Counted from the first letter of the stretch, positions 7,937 through 17,293 are shown. The stretch is 64,000 nucleotides of DNA from an uncultured Collinsella sp. (GCA_934646815.1 CAKUEW010000002.1:186001-250000), one strand, 5' to 3'. Translations and numbers: made by a program. Notes: generated from the letters alone by a model not told the origin.

Positions 7937-10087
7937 ATGGCATCCAAATACTCCATGAACGACCGTCCCAGCTGGCCGCGCCGCGCCATCGTCACCGCCG
8001 GCGAGCCCTACGGCAACAAGGGCCTGCACTTCGGCCACGTTGGTGGCGTCTTTGTCCCGGCCGACTTCTTCGCCCGCTTCCTGCGCGACCGCCTGGGGCG
8101 CGAGAACGTCATCTTCACCTCGGGCACCGACTGCTACGGCTCGCCCATCATGGAGAGCCACCGCAAACTCAAGGAGGGCGAGGGCTACGACAAGACGATC
8201 GGCGAGTACGTGGAGTCCAACCACTCCCGCCAGGCCGCGACCCTCAACAACTACAACATCAGCTGCGACATCTACGGCGGCTCGGGTCTGGAGCCCGCCG
8301 CCCAGATCCACAACGAGGTGACCGCCGAGATTATCGAGCGCCTGCACGAGCAGGGCACCATCTCCAAGCGTTCCACGCTGCAGTTCTACGACGCCAAGGC
8401 AGGCACGTTCCTCAACGGCCGCCAGGTGATCGGCCGCTGCCCCATCCAGGGCTGCAAGTCCGAGAAGGCTTATGCCGACGAGTGCGACCTGGGTCATCAG
8501 TTTGAGCCCGAGGAGCTCATCGCGCCCAAGAGCCAGCTCACCGGCGAGGTGCCCGAGCTGCGCCCGGTCGACAACCTGTACTTTGACCTGCCGGCCTACC
8601 TCGACTTTATGAAGACCTACACTGCCAAGCTCGCCCAGAACCCGCAGGTTCGCTCCGTGGTCTCCAAGACCATGGAGGAGTGGCTGCTGCCGGCGCAGCT
8701 CTACATCCAGAACAAGTTCCGCGAGGCGTTCGACGCCGTCGAGGACCAGCTCCCCGAGCACACCGTGCTGGAGCCCGAGGGCAACAAGAGCAGCTTTACC
8801 GTCACCTTCCCCAGCTGGAAGGAGCGCGACGACGCCCACGCGGTGCTCGCCAACGGCGGCGTGCGCTTCCGCAGCGGCAAGGCGCTCGTACCCTTCCGCA
8901 TCACCGGCAACATCGACTGGGGCGTTCCGGTGCCCCAGGTCGACGGCGTTTCCGACGTGACCTGCTGGTGCTGGCCCGAGAGCCTGTGGGCGCCCATCAG
9001 CTACACCCGCACCGTGCTCGCGCGCGACGCCAAGGCCGCCGGCGTGACCGAGGGCGTCGCCGCCCAAGACGCTGCCCTTATGGGCGAGCCCGCCGCCGAT
9101 TCCACGCAGGTGCCCGCGCCCGCCTACCAGCACAGCTCGCTCGACTGGCGCGACTGGTGGTGCTCTGACGACGCTCAGATCTACCAGTTTATTGGCCAGG
9201 ACAACATCTACTTCTACTGCATCGCGCAGACCGCCATGTGGGAGGCCCTGGGCTGGGACCTTACACAGAGCACCGTCAGCGCCTGCTACCACCTGCTCTA
9301 CATGGGCAAAAAGGCCAGCTCGTCCTCGCAGACGCCTCCGCCGCCGGCAGACGACCTGCTCAACCACTACACCTGCGAGCAGATGCGCGCGCACTGGCTG
9401 TCGCTCGGCCTGTCCGAGAAGCCGGTGAGCTTTAGCCCCAAGGCATACGACACGCGCGTGACCGGCAAGGACAAGGATGGCAACGAGGTGCGCGCCTGCG
9501 ACGACAAGCGCGTTATCGACCCTGCCCTTAAGGAGAGTGCGCTGCTGACCGGCGTGTTCAACCGCCTGGCCCGCAGCTGCTTCTACGGCGTCGCCGTCAA
9601 GGAGGGCGACGAGAGCCCGTACCGCAACGGCTGCATTCCCGCCGGTGCCGCTTCTGCCGCCGTGGTCGAGGCCGCCGAGCAGGCAGCCCTCGCCTTTGAG
9701 CAGGCCATGTACAAGTTCGAGACGCACCGCGCACTCGCCGTGTGCGACGACTACCTGCGCGCCACCAACAAGCGCTGGAGCGACGCCTCCAAGGCCGCCA
9801 ACAAGCTCGAGGGCGAGCCGGCCAATGCCGCGATGACGCAGGCCCTCGTCGACGCCTTTACCGAGCTGCGCGTGGCAACGGTTCTGATGCACGGCATCGT
9901 CCCGGCCGGCTGCGAGCTCATCTGCGAGTACTTCGACATCGACCCAGTCGTTTTCTTTAGCTGGGATAACATCTTCGCTTCTACGGATGAGTTCGTGGAG
10001 AGCCTGGGCGAGAAGGCCGGCGAGCACCGCGTGAAGCCGCTGCCCCCGCGCTTCGACTTCTTTAGCAAGCACGAGAGCCAGTACTAG
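7937..10087 (+). CDS. metG: methionyl-tRNA synthetase, atypical class I enzyme
   Basis: Charges tRNA(Met) with methionine. 716 residues. The class I HIGH motif is present as HFGH (31-34). FTSGTDCYGSP replaces the usual GTDEHG block, and the connective peptide has CPIQGC (two Cys) followed by DECDLGH. IDWGVPVP and FIGQDNIYFYCIAQTAMWEALG match MetRS core blocks. The KMSKS loop is unusual: GKKASSSSQTPPPP at about 457-470, with a poly-Pro stretch behind it. Start: AAGGAG seven bases before ATG at 7937. No C-terminal tRNA-binding (EMAP-like) domain is evident. It could be the housekeeping enzyme of a divergent lineage or a second copy. Confidence 0.85.
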   Translation: MASKYSMNDRPSWPRRAIVTAGEPYGNKGLHFGHVGGVFVPADFFARFLRDRLGRENVIFTSGTDCYGSPIMESHRKLKEGEGYDKTIGEYVESNHSRQAATLNNYNISCDIYGGSGLEPAAQIHNEVTAEIIERLHEQGTISKRSTLQFYDAKAGTFLNGRQVIGRCPIQGCKSEKAYADECDLGHQFEPEELIAPKSQLTGEVPELRPVDNLYFDLPAYLDFMKTYTAKLAQNPQVRSVVSKTMEEWLLPAQLYIQNKFREAFDAVEDQLPEHTVLEPEGNKSSFTVTFPSWKERDDAHAVLANGGVRFRSGKALVPFRITGNIDWGVPVPQVDGVSDVTCWCWPESLWAPISYTRTVLARDAKAAGVTEGVAAQDAALMGEPAADSTQVPAPAYQHSSLDWRDWWCSDDAQIYQFIGQDNIYFYCIAQTAMWEALGWDLTQSTVSACYHLLYMGKKASSSSQTPPPPADDLLNHYTCEQMRAHWLSLGLSEKPVSFSPKAYDTRVTGKDKDGNEVRACDDKRVIDPALKESALLTGVFNRLARSCFYGVAVKEGDESPYRNGCIPAGAASAAVVEAAEQAALAFEQAMYKFETHRALAVCDDYLRATNKRWSDASKAANKLEGEPANAAMTQALVDAFTELRVATVLMHGIVPAGCELICEYFDIDPVVFFSWDNIFASTDEFVESLGEKAGEHRVKPLPPRFDFFSKHESQY

Positions 10088-10101
10088 GTCAGCGACATGG
10101 C

Positions 10102-10213
10102 AAAGTAGTCAATTTGGGACGGGGCTTTTTAGCTACCCCGCCCCAAATTTGACTGCGATGCCTGCCGAAACAATGGGGCAGCTAAAAAAGCCCCGTCCCA
10201 AATTGACTACTTT
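10102..10213. repeat. long GGGACGGGGC inverted repeat after metG
   Basis: Arms at 10102-10139 and 10175-10213 are nearly identical inverted copies of 38-39 bases, differing by one T and one A/G, with a 35-base loop. The core GGGACGGGGCTTTTT AGCT matches the other family members. It lies 15 bases after the metG stop and could terminate its transcript. Confidence 0.75.
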
Positions 10214-10237
10214 CAGTGAACTAGGAAGGAAAGACGG

Positions 10238-11341
10238 ATGTCTAAGCCGCGTCGTCGTAAGCAGAAAAAGCAGGTTAAGCCCGAGCTCAAGCTTAGGCAG
10301 TTCGCCGCTACCGAGCTTTCCGACCAGCTTGCCGCCCTTCCCTGCGCTATCGACCTGCCGCGCTTTATGGTCGACACGGTCGCCGGCGCCTACACGCCCG
10401 CCGAGGCCCAGCTTATGATCGAGGGCTTTGGCGCCGCGGCGACCCGCCCGGTAACCCTGCGCGCCAACACGCTCAAGGCAACCGCCGCAGACATCGCCGC
10501 CGCGCTCGATGCCGCCGGCATCGCCCACAACCCCGTCAGCTGGTATCCGGACGCCTTCATCCTGCCCGAGGCACAGGTTTCCGACCTGTGGGATCTGGAC
10601 ATCTACCGCGATGGCAAGATTTACCTGCAGAGCCTGTCGTCCATGATGCCGCCGCTGGTGCTGGGCGCCCAAGCCGGCGAAGACGTCCTGGATATGTGCG
10701 CCGCGCCCGGTGGCAAAACAACGCAGATCGCCGCCCTCACCCAGGGCCAAGCGCACCTCACCGCCTGCGAGATGAGCATCCCGCGCGCCGAGAAGCTCGA
10801 GTCAAACCTCCACCGCCAAGGCGCCAAAAACGTGCCCGTCATGCGCATCGACGCACGCGAGCTCGACGAGTTCTTCCGCTTCGACCGCATTCTGCTCGAT
10901 GCCCCCTGCACCGGCACGGGTACCGTCATCAGCGGCAACGAGAAGAGCCTGCGCGGCTTGACCGAGCAGCTGCTCAGCAAATGCGCCCGCTCGCAGCGCG
11001 CACTTCTGGACCGTGCCATGGGAGCCCTTAAGCCGGGCGGCACGCTCGTCTATTCAACCTGTTCGATCTTGCCGCAGGAAAACGAGGATGCCCTGCAAGA
11101 GGCCCTCGACAAACACATGGACTGCGAGCTTATCCCCCTAAACGGCACGCCGAGCGAAAGCGAAGCACGCCGCGCCCGTGAGGCCAACGAAGAGCCCCGC
11201 ATCGAAAGCAATGCCCTTACCGAGGCTATTGCCGCAGGTCAGGTTTCCGCAGTTGCCAACGGCATGCCCGGCACGCTCACCATTCCGCCCAGCCGCGACT
11301 TCGAAGGCTTCTACATCGCCCTGGTCCGAAAACGCAGCTAG
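10238..11341 (+). CDS. NSUN/RsmF-type RNA cytosine-C5 methyltransferase
   Basis: SAM-dependent 5-methylcytosine methyltransferase acting on rRNA or tRNA. 367 residues. The SAM-binding motif is DMCAAPGGKT (about 151-160). DAPCTGTG and STCSILPQEN carry the two cysteines of the family; the second, in motif VI, forms the covalent adduct. A Lys/Arg-rich N-terminus (MSKPRRRKQKKQVKPELK) likely binds RNA. AGGAAGGAAAG precedes the ATG. It lacks the NusB-like domain of RsmB and is nearer RsmF/NSUN; target nucleotide unknown. Confidence 0.9.
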   Translation: MSKPRRRKQKKQVKPELKLRQFAATELSDQLAALPCAIDLPRFMVDTVAGAYTPAEAQLMIEGFGAAATRPVTLRANTLKATAADIAAALDAAGIAHNPVSWYPDAFILPEAQVSDLWDLDIYRDGKIYLQSLSSMMPPLVLGAQAGEDVLDMCAAPGGKTTQIAALTQGQAHLTACEMSIPRAEKLESNLHRQGAKNVPVMRIDARELDEFFRFDRILLDAPCTGTGTVISGNEKSLRGLTEQLLSKCARSQRALLDRAMGALKPGGTLVYSTCSILPQENEDALQEALDKHMDCELIPLNGTPSESEARRAREANEEPRIESNALTEAIAAGQVSAVANGMPGTLTIPPSRDFEGFYIALVRKRS

Positions 11342-11365
11342 CGCACGGCCCTAAAACTCAACAAG

Positions 11366-11536
11366 CTATCTCCGTGCGCGTGTGTTCCGTTGGCTTTGAT
11401 GCTGCTCGAGCGCCTCGCGCTCTTTGCACTCCGCCCTGCGGCCCTTTATGGCCGTAACCACAAAGTAGATGGCCGCGGCGGCAACAATTGCGCCTACGCA
11501 TAGGCCAATTGAGCCCAGCATCGTCGTGAATTCCAT
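11366..11536 (-). CDS. small single-span membrane protein
   Basis: 56 residues: MEFTTMLGS, one membrane helix (IGLCVGAIVAAAAIYFVVTAI), then a charged Lys/Arg/Glu tail. AAAGGTGG lies six bases before the ATG at 11536, which favours it over upstream in-frame starts. It is convergent with the methyltransferase gene. Function unknown. Confidence 0.6.
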   Translation of the reverse strand: MEFTTMLGSIGLCVGAIVAAAAIYFVVTAIKGRRAECKEREALEQHQSQRNTRARR

Positions 11537-11728
11537 TCCGCGCCACCTTTCTTTTAAACGGGACACCAAAGATAGCACCTCGAGCCCCGCCACCACAGCT
11601 CCTTCACGTTCGCCGAGCATTCGGTCTAACGGACGCCACGGTGGGGAAAAATCAACTCGTCAAACGATTTAGCACTCGCAACACCGGCGACACCCTGCAT
11701 GCCGCCGCAGTATAGAAACGGACCGCCC

Positions 11729-12820
11729 ATGGACTCCCTCAACGATCTAAACGAGCGCGTCGACGCCTTCGTCGGCACCAGCTCCTTCGACACCCCCTCC
11801 CAGGCCAACGACCAGGCACCCATCGATGTTCCCGCCGAGGTTCACGAGGACATCGTCGCCTCGGTGGACTTCTCCGAAGTTGAGCTTGCCGACGAGTTTA
11901 CCGAACCGCAGGTAGCCGTAACCCCCAACGGTCTGCTACCCATGGAGCCCCTACCCATTGACGGCCGCCTGCGCAAGGCGGCGCTGCGCATGCCCGACGA
12001 GATCGAGGAGGCCAGCGGCTTCACGCTCTTCGGCCGCCGCATCAGGTCGCTCATCTACACCACCGACGTCGCCGTCATCCGCAATTCCAACGCCGACGCC
12101 GTGTTCGCGGTCTACCCCTTCACGCCGCAGCCTGCCATTACGCAGGCGATGCTCACCGTCGCCGAGTGCCCGGTCTTCGTGGGCGTGGGCGGTGGCACCA
12201 CCACGGGCAAGCGCTCTGTGCAAATGGCCGCCGTCTCCGAGATGCAGGGCGCCGCGGGTTGCGTGGTCAACTCCCCCGCCACGCCCGAGATGGTCGAACA
12301 TATCACCAATATCACGGATATCCCTGTCATTGCCACCGTCGTGCGCTGCGATGACGATGCTCACGCCAAGGTGCTCGCGGGCGCCAAGATTCTGAATATC
12401 GCGGCCGGTAAGAACACGCCGCAGGTGCTGCGCGAGCTGCGAGAAAAGTATCCCAACCTGCCGCTCATCGCCCCGGGCGGCAAGACGCCCGAGAGCATCC
12501 GCGAGACTATCGCCGCCGGCGCCAACGCCATCATCTGGACGCCGCCTTCGGCCCAGCAGCTGCAGACCGACATGATGAAGCGTTACCGCAAGATGGAGCA
12601 GGACGCGACGCCCGTTATCTCGCAAGACGACGTGCCCATTATCGACCAGGTCGCCGCCGCCGAGGTGAGCCAGGTCGACAACATGCACCCGGATGTGCCG
12701 ATTCCCGACGAGGTCATCGAGCGCGTCGCCTCGATCCACGAGCACGTCGAGGAGCGTCGCGCCAACCGCGGCCTCAAGCCGTCGCTCCACGGCTTCTTCT
12801 TCCGCGGCAAGAAACGCTAA
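11729..12820 (+). CDS. conserved protein with a TIM-barrel-like core, function unknown
   Basis: About 363 residues. After ~90 acidic, probably disordered residues, a compact domain begins FTLFGRRIRSLIYTTDVAVI. It contains Gly-rich loops VGVGGGTTTGKRSV and IAPGGKTPESIRETIAAGANAIIW, spaced as in phosphate-binding beta/alpha barrels. A ~80-residue acidic to basic tail ends FFFRGKKR. Start MDSLNDLNE at 11729 has GGA six bases upstream; an ATG ten codons earlier has no ribosome site. A strong terminator follows. I cannot assign a reaction. Confidence 0.7.
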   Translation: MDSLNDLNERVDAFVGTSSFDTPSQANDQAPIDVPAEVHEDIVASVDFSEVELADEFTEPQVAVTPNGLLPMEPLPIDGRLRKAALRMPDEIEEASGFTLFGRRIRSLIYTTDVAVIRNSNADAVFAVYPFTPQPAITQAMLTVAECPVFVGVGGGTTTGKRSVQMAAVSEMQGAAGCVVNSPATPEMVEHITNITDIPVIATVVRCDDDAHAKVLAGAKILNIAAGKNTPQVLRELREKYPNLPLIAPGGKTPESIRETIAAGANAIIWTPPSAQQLQTDMMKRYRKMEQDATPVISQDDVPIIDQVAAAEVSQVDNMHPDVPIPDEVIERVASIHEHVEERRANRGLKPSLHGFFFRGKKR

Positions 12821-12830
12821 CCGCAACAGC

Positions 12831-12865
12831 AAGGCCCGCCCCACAAACGTGAGGCGGGCCTTTCT
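12831..12865 (+). terminator. rho-independent terminator
   Basis: Stem AAGGCCCGCC with AGGCGGGCCTT followed by TCTTG, 10 bases after the preceding stop codon. Confidence 0.8.
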
Positions 12866-12892
12866 TGCACTTGAGCGATTCGGACAGCAATG

Positions 12893-13000
12893 TGGTGGGA
12901 CAAATTTATCAGTAGTTATTGTCCCAGGGTCGCCTGCGGCGCCAAACTCGTTGAGCTGCTCGCACCTGGGACAAAAACTACTGATTAATTTGTCCCACCA
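12893..13000. repeat. 36-base inverted repeat between convergent genes
   Basis: Arms at 12893-12928 and 12965-13000 pair at 34 of 36 positions around a 36-base loop. Each arm by itself also starts with GGGACAA and ends with TTGTCCC, so it can fold alone. It lies between a plus-strand and a minus-strand gene end and ends 12 bases from the degV stop. Confidence 0.8.
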
Positions 13001-13012
13001 ACCCCCCGCAGG

Positions 13013-13903
13013 TTAGTCCACGCGTTTATCCCCCATAAAGAAGACGGTCACGGTGCCAGGGCCAGTGTGCGAGCCAATCAGGGCGCCGATGTTATTGATC
13101 TCGATCTTGCCCTTAAGCTGCGGAATCTCCTGTTCTATCAGCGCCGCGACCGCCTCGGCGTCCTCGCGGCACGCCGAATGCGACATGATGCACTTGCCCG
13201 AATAATCGGCGCCATCCTGCACGTGTGCCATCATGGTCTTGGCCATCTCGGAAATCGCGCGCTTCTTGGTGCGAATCTTCTCGCGCGGCGACAGCTTACC
13301 CTCGCAATCGACCGTCATGAGCGGGCAAATCTTAAGCGCCGTGCCGATAATCGCACTCGCGGCCGAGATGCGCCCGCCGCGCAGATAGCTCGACAGGTCT
13401 GTCGAAAAGAACCAGTGGTGCAAGTTGAGCTTGTGCTCCTCGACCCACGCCGCCGTCTCCTCCAGCGAGGCGCCGCTATCGCGTATGTCGGCAGCATATT
13501 CCACCAGCAGGCCAAAGCCCGAGGCGGCCGCCAGAGAGTCAATCGCGTGCACCCTGCCGCCCTCGGGATAGCGGTCGGCAAGCATCTGGGCCGCAACGCA
13601 AGCCGAACCATACGTACCCGAGATGCCCGACGACAGCGCTAGGTGGAGCACGTCTTTGCCCTCGGCGACAAACGGCTCCCAAAACTCCTCGTACTCGCCC
13701 ACGCCCAGCTGCGACGTCTTGGGCGTCGCGCCCGCAGCGATCTGGGCAAAAAACGCGTCCGGCGAAATCGACTGATACAGGTCATCGTCATAGACGACGC
13801 CATCGATCTCGTAATGAAAATAGGCGACGGGAATATCGCGCGACTCAAAAAACTCGCGCGTTCGGTCGGCACCGGATTCGCAGGTCAGAACAAAATCGTT
13901 CAT
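13013..13903 (-). CDS. DegV family fatty-acid-binding protein
   Basis: 296 residues. DegV/FakB proteins bind a fatty acid and present it to the FakA kinase for phosphorylation. Family blocks are TCESGADRT near the start, PKTSQLGVGEY (about 81-91), LSSGISGTYGSA (about 110-121) and HTGPGTVTVFFMG at the end. AAAGGAG lies before the ATG. No fakA is in the window, so a FakB role is an inference from the family. Monocistronic. Confidence 0.9.
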   Translation of the reverse strand: MNDFVLTCESGADRTREFFESRDIPVAYFHYEIDGVVYDDDLYQSISPDAFFAQIAAGATPKTSQLGVGEYEEFWEPFVAEGKDVLHLALSSGISGTYGSACVAAQMLADRYPEGGRVHAIDSLAAASGFGLLVEYAADIRDSGASLEETAAWVEEHKLNLHHWFFSTDLSSYLRGGRISAASAIIGTALKICPLMTVDCEGKLSPREKIRTKKRAISEMAKTMMAHVQDGADYSGKCIMSHSACREDAEAVAALIEQEIPQLKGKIEINNIGALIGSHTGPGTVTVFFMGDKRVD

Positions 13904-14228
13904 GAAAGGCTCCTTTGCAATTGCTGGACAAATTATCGCACAGCGAGCCTAAATACGGTACAAATGTCCACTATTTACCATTTTGAAGCTTCAATAGTGA
14001 ACAACTTTTTCCATCCGTGAGGCGAAATGCGAGCCAAAGCCCGTCCTCTCCCTTCACTCAACCGACACATCTACCTCCACTAAATCGATTTAGCAAACCG
14101 TTCATCCGACAATTTGGTCTCCCTCGCCAAATCGTAACAAAGCCGGCGCATACTGATAAACGTTTGACGTTGGTTTACCAGTTTTACCAACCGTTACCAA
14201 CCGTTTCGACCCCATTGAAAGGTGTTTC
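13904..14228. other. intergenic region upstream of degV and fbp
   Basis: A 325-base AT-richer divergent region. Repeated TTTACCA / ACCAACCGTT motifs at about 14170-14205 include an inverted pair TTGGT...ACCAA and might be an operator for fbp. No clear -35/-10 pair or gene is seen. Confidence 0.35.
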
Positions 14229-16145
14229 ATGGTCGCATTCGATCGCAATCCGCACGACTTCAAGTATCTGCGTCTGCTGTCGAGACAGTTCCCCACCGAA
14301 CAATCCGCATTTACCGAGATCATCAATCTCTCCGCCATCCTCAACCTGCCCAAGGGTACCGAGCATTTTATGAGCGACGTGCATGGCGAGTACGAAGCCT
14401 TCATGCACATCCTCAACAACTGCTCGGGCGTGGTGCGCGAGCATGTCGACGAGATCTTTGGCGACACGCTGTCCTTTGACGACAAGGGTGAGCTGTGCAC
14501 GCTCATCTACTACCCCCGCGAGAAGATTGAGCTGGTGCGCAGTCAGCATGCCGACACCCCCACGTGGTACAAGACCATGCTCGACGAGCTCATCATGGTC
14601 GCACGCTCGCTTTCGAGCCGCTACACGCGCTCCAAGGTGCGCAAGGCCATCCCGCGCGACTACGCCTACATCATCGACGAGCTCCTGCACACGCACCCCG
14701 ACGAGAACAACTACCGTGTGCGCTATCACGAGCGCATTATCGAGTCGATTCTGGAGACCGCCAGCGCCGACGACTTTATCGAGTCGCTTGCCTCGCTCAT
14801 CAAGCGCCTGGCCGTCGACCACCTGCACCTGGTGGGTGACATCTTCGACCGCGGTGGCGGTGCGGCAAAGATTATGGACCGCCTGCTCACCTACCATTCG
14901 CTCGATATCCAGTGGGGCAACCACGACCTGCTGTGGATGGGCGCTGCGGCCGGCGAGCCCGCCTGCATCGCCACGGTGCTGCGCAACAACCTGCGCTATG
15001 ACAACTACGAGATCCTGGAGAACGACTACGGCATCTCCCTGCGCGAGCTCGTCGCCTTCGCCGACGCCACTTACACCGCCGGCGAATCCATCAGCCCGCT
15101 CATCAAGGCCATCAACGTGCTGCTCTTTAAGCTCGAGGGCCAGATTATCCAGCGCCACCCCGAGTTCGACATGACCGACCGCCTGCTGCTCGACAAGATC
15201 GACCACCAGGCAGGCACCGTCACGCTTGCCGATGGCAGCGTGTGGCCGCTCACGACCAACGACTTCCCCACCGTTGACCCGGCAGACCCCTACACGCTCA
15301 CGCCCGACGAGCAGCACATTATCGACAAGCTCGTATCCGAGTTTGTCACCGCCGACCATCTGCATCGCCACATCGACTTCCTCTACACGCACGGCTCCAT
15401 GTACAAGGTCGCCAACGGCAACCTGCTGTTCCACGGCTGCGTGCCGCTCAACGAGGACGGCACCTTTAGCAGCATGAACTGCCTGGGCACCTGGCATGCC
15501 GGCCGCGATTATTTTGATTTTTGCGACCACATCGCCCGCCGCGCTTGGCGCGTGGGCGACCGCGATGCCCTCGACTGGATGTGGTACCTGTGGATCGGCT
15601 TTAACTCTCCCGCCAGTGGCCGCGTGGTGCGCACCTTCGAGCGCGCCTATATCGCCGACAAGAGCACCTGGGTCGAGCCGATGGACCCGTACTTTACGCT
15701 CACCATGTCGCCGTCGGTCTGCGACGACATCATGCGCGAGTTCGGCGTCACCGCCATGGCATGCTCGCCGACGGGCCACATCATCAACGGCCATACACCC
15801 GTTAAGACCACCAAGGGCGAGCAGGCCATTCGTGCTAACGGAAAGCTGCTGGTTATCGACGGCGGTTTCTGCCGCGCTTACCACCCCAAGACGGGCATCG
15901 CCGGCTACACGCTCATCTCGAGCTCGCGCGGCTGCCGCCTTAAGTCGCACCAGGCCTTTACCACCGTTGCCGAGGCGCTCACCCGCAATGTGGACATAGA
16001 GAGCGAGACCAACCGCTTTGACCAGGCCGACCGCCGCCGCATGGTGAGCGATACCGACACCGGCGCCAAGATCCGCAGCCAGATCCAGGACCTGCGCCAG
16101 CTGCTCGATGCATATAGAAACGGTGCTATTGAGGAGCGCGTCTAG
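14229..16145 (+). CDS. fbp: class III fructose-1,6-bisphosphatase
   Basis: Hydrolyses fructose-1,6-bisphosphate in gluconeogenesis. 638 residues, the usual size of the Firmicutes/Actinobacteria class III enzyme, unrelated to classes I and II. Metallophosphatase blocks are visible: SDVHGEYEAF (about 48-57), GDIFDRGGG (about 202-210), WGNHDLLWMG (about 226-235) and GHTPVKTTKGEQ near residue 525. The ATG at 14229 follows AAAGGTGTTTC. Confidence 0.97.
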   Translation: MVAFDRNPHDFKYLRLLSRQFPTEQSAFTEIINLSAILNLPKGTEHFMSDVHGEYEAFMHILNNCSGVVREHVDEIFGDTLSFDDKGELCTLIYYPREKIELVRSQHADTPTWYKTMLDELIMVARSLSSRYTRSKVRKAIPRDYAYIIDELLHTHPDENNYRVRYHERIIESILETASADDFIESLASLIKRLAVDHLHLVGDIFDRGGGAAKIMDRLLTYHSLDIQWGNHDLLWMGAAAGEPACIATVLRNNLRYDNYEILENDYGISLRELVAFADATYTAGESISPLIKAINVLLFKLEGQIIQRHPEFDMTDRLLLDKIDHQAGTVTLADGSVWPLTTNDFPTVDPADPYTLTPDEQHIIDKLVSEFVTADHLHRHIDFLYTHGSMYKVANGNLLFHGCVPLNEDGTFSSMNCLGTWHAGRDYFDFCDHIARRAWRVGDRDALDWMWYLWIGFNSPASGRVVRTFERAYIADKSTWVEPMDPYFTLTMSPSVCDDIMREFGVTAMACSPTGHIINGHTPVKTTKGEQAIRANGKLLVIDGGFCRAYHPKTGIAGYTLISSSRGCRLKSHQAFTTVAEALTRNVDIESETNRFDQADRRRMVSDTDTGAKIRSQIQDLRQLLDAYRNGAIEERV

Positions 16146-16223
16146 CGAGGCCTACGGGGATTGGCTAAACTTGCTGAGTTTGTCATCCCCACGGCGCTCC
16201 TGCGCCAGCATAAGGCAGGTACC

Positions 16224-16619
16224 ATGCAAAAGCTCCTTGCGCAGATTATGAAGTTTGGCGTCGTCGGCGTCATTGCCACCGTCATCGACTTTGGCATCAT
16301 GAATCTGCTCCACTACGGTCTGAGCCTCAACATCCTGATCGCCAACACCAGCGGCTTTATCGTCTCGCTCATCTTTAATTACGTCGCGAGCATGAAGTAC
16401 GTGTTCGCGCATAAAGAGGGCATGAGCCGCCGCCGCGAGTTCATCATCTTCGTTGTGCTGTCCGTGATCGGCCTGGCGCTCAACGACGGTATTGTGCTGG
16501 CGCTCAACGCCGGCCTGGGGCTCGAGGCCAACATCGCCAAGATCTGCGCCACCGCGCTCGTCATGGTCTACAACTTTGTGACTCGTAAGATCTTCCTGGA
16601 AGGCGACGAGACCAAGTAG
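16224..16619 (+). CDS. GtrA family membrane protein, copy 1
   Basis: 131 residues with four membrane spans, the GtrA/PF04138 pattern. GtrA-type proteins are thought to flip or assist transfer of polyprenyl-linked sugars for envelope glycan decoration. Typical blocks are FGVVGVIATVIDFGIMN, FIVSLIFNYVASMKYVF and VYNFVTRKIFLE at the end. The start at 16224 (MQKLLAQIMKF) has AAGGCAGG just upstream; a TTG 21 codons earlier is less likely. A paralogue follows, but each has its own terminator. Confidence 0.88.
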   Translation: MQKLLAQIMKFGVVGVIATVIDFGIMNLLHYGLSLNILIANTSGFIVSLIFNYVASMKYVFAHKEGMSRRREFIIFVVLSVIGLALNDGIVLALNAGLGLEANIAKICATALVMVYNFVTRKIFLEGDETK

Positions 16620-16656
16620 ACAATTCTCGAACACTCGCCAGCTTGCCATATAAGAC

Positions 16657-16705
16657 GGGCCCGGGACAACGCGCATCGTTCGCGGCGTTGCCCCGGGCCT
16701 TTTTG
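16657..16705 (+). terminator. rho-independent terminator after gtrA copy 1
   Basis: Stem GGGCCCGGGACAACGC with GCGTTGCCCCGGGCC, then TTTTTG. Confidence 0.85.
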
Positions 16706-16857
16706 TTTACGCGTTTACGGGCAAATCTTCAACGCTTGCGGATTAGCTCTTGAAAATTTGGCGAGTTCGTATAGTTCTTGGCAAAGCCCTTACGTTTGTC
16801 TTGCAAAAGCTCTAAAGTATCCTCTGCTCGATTCATCAACGCATTGGATGTGATTAC

Positions 16858-17265
16858 GTGCGCAAGGCACTGGCACAACCTCATACCAAGCAGTTCCTCA
16901 AGTTCGCTGTCGTGGGTCTTATCTCCTTTGGCATCGACTGGGGCATGCTCATTGCGCTCGTCGAGCTGTTCCACCTCGACTTTTTGATGAGCACCACGGT
17001 TTCGTTCATCACGTCCGTCGTGGTCAACTACTGGCTCAGCATGAAGTACGTGTTCGACCACCGCGAGGGCATGAGCCGCAAACGCGAGTTCACGATCTTC
17101 ACCATCCTGTCGGTGATCGGCCTGGGCCTCAACGACCTGTACATGTTTGTGGGCGTTACGTTTTTGAGCATCGGCTACCAGGCCATGAAGGCCATCGCCA
17201 CGTTCTTGGTCACCTGGTACAACTACTTTAGCCGCCGCCTCTTCCTTGAGGGCGCGTCTTCCTAG
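16858..17265 (+). CDS. GtrA family membrane protein, copy 2
   Basis: 135 residues, four membrane spans. It is about half identical to copy 1, with the same landmarks: KFAVVGLISFGIDWGM, NYWLSMKYVFDHREGMSRKREF and WYNYFSRRLFLEG. The start is a GTG at 16858 (MRKALAQPHTKQ); the ribosome site is weak. Tandem paralogues separated by a terminator suggest duplication and separate expression. The sugar-lipid partner is not in the window. Confidence 0.85.
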   Translation: MRKALAQPHTKQFLKFAVVGLISFGIDWGMLIALVELFHLDFLMSTTVSFITSVVVNYWLSMKYVFDHREGMSRKREFTIFTILSVIGLGLNDLYMFVGVTFLSIGYQAMKAIATFLVTWYNYFSRRLFLEGASS

Positions 17266-17293
17266 GTTGCCAAACATACTCTTGCACGCATAA

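Noticed and set aside
7235..10072. 945-codon minus-strand open frame covering metG
   Set aside because: Only its last 190 codons (from 7804) look like protein; the rest is the reverse of metG.
14184..15950. 588-codon open frame antisense to fbp
   Set aside because: Shadow of fbp; composition and lack of motifs argue against coding.
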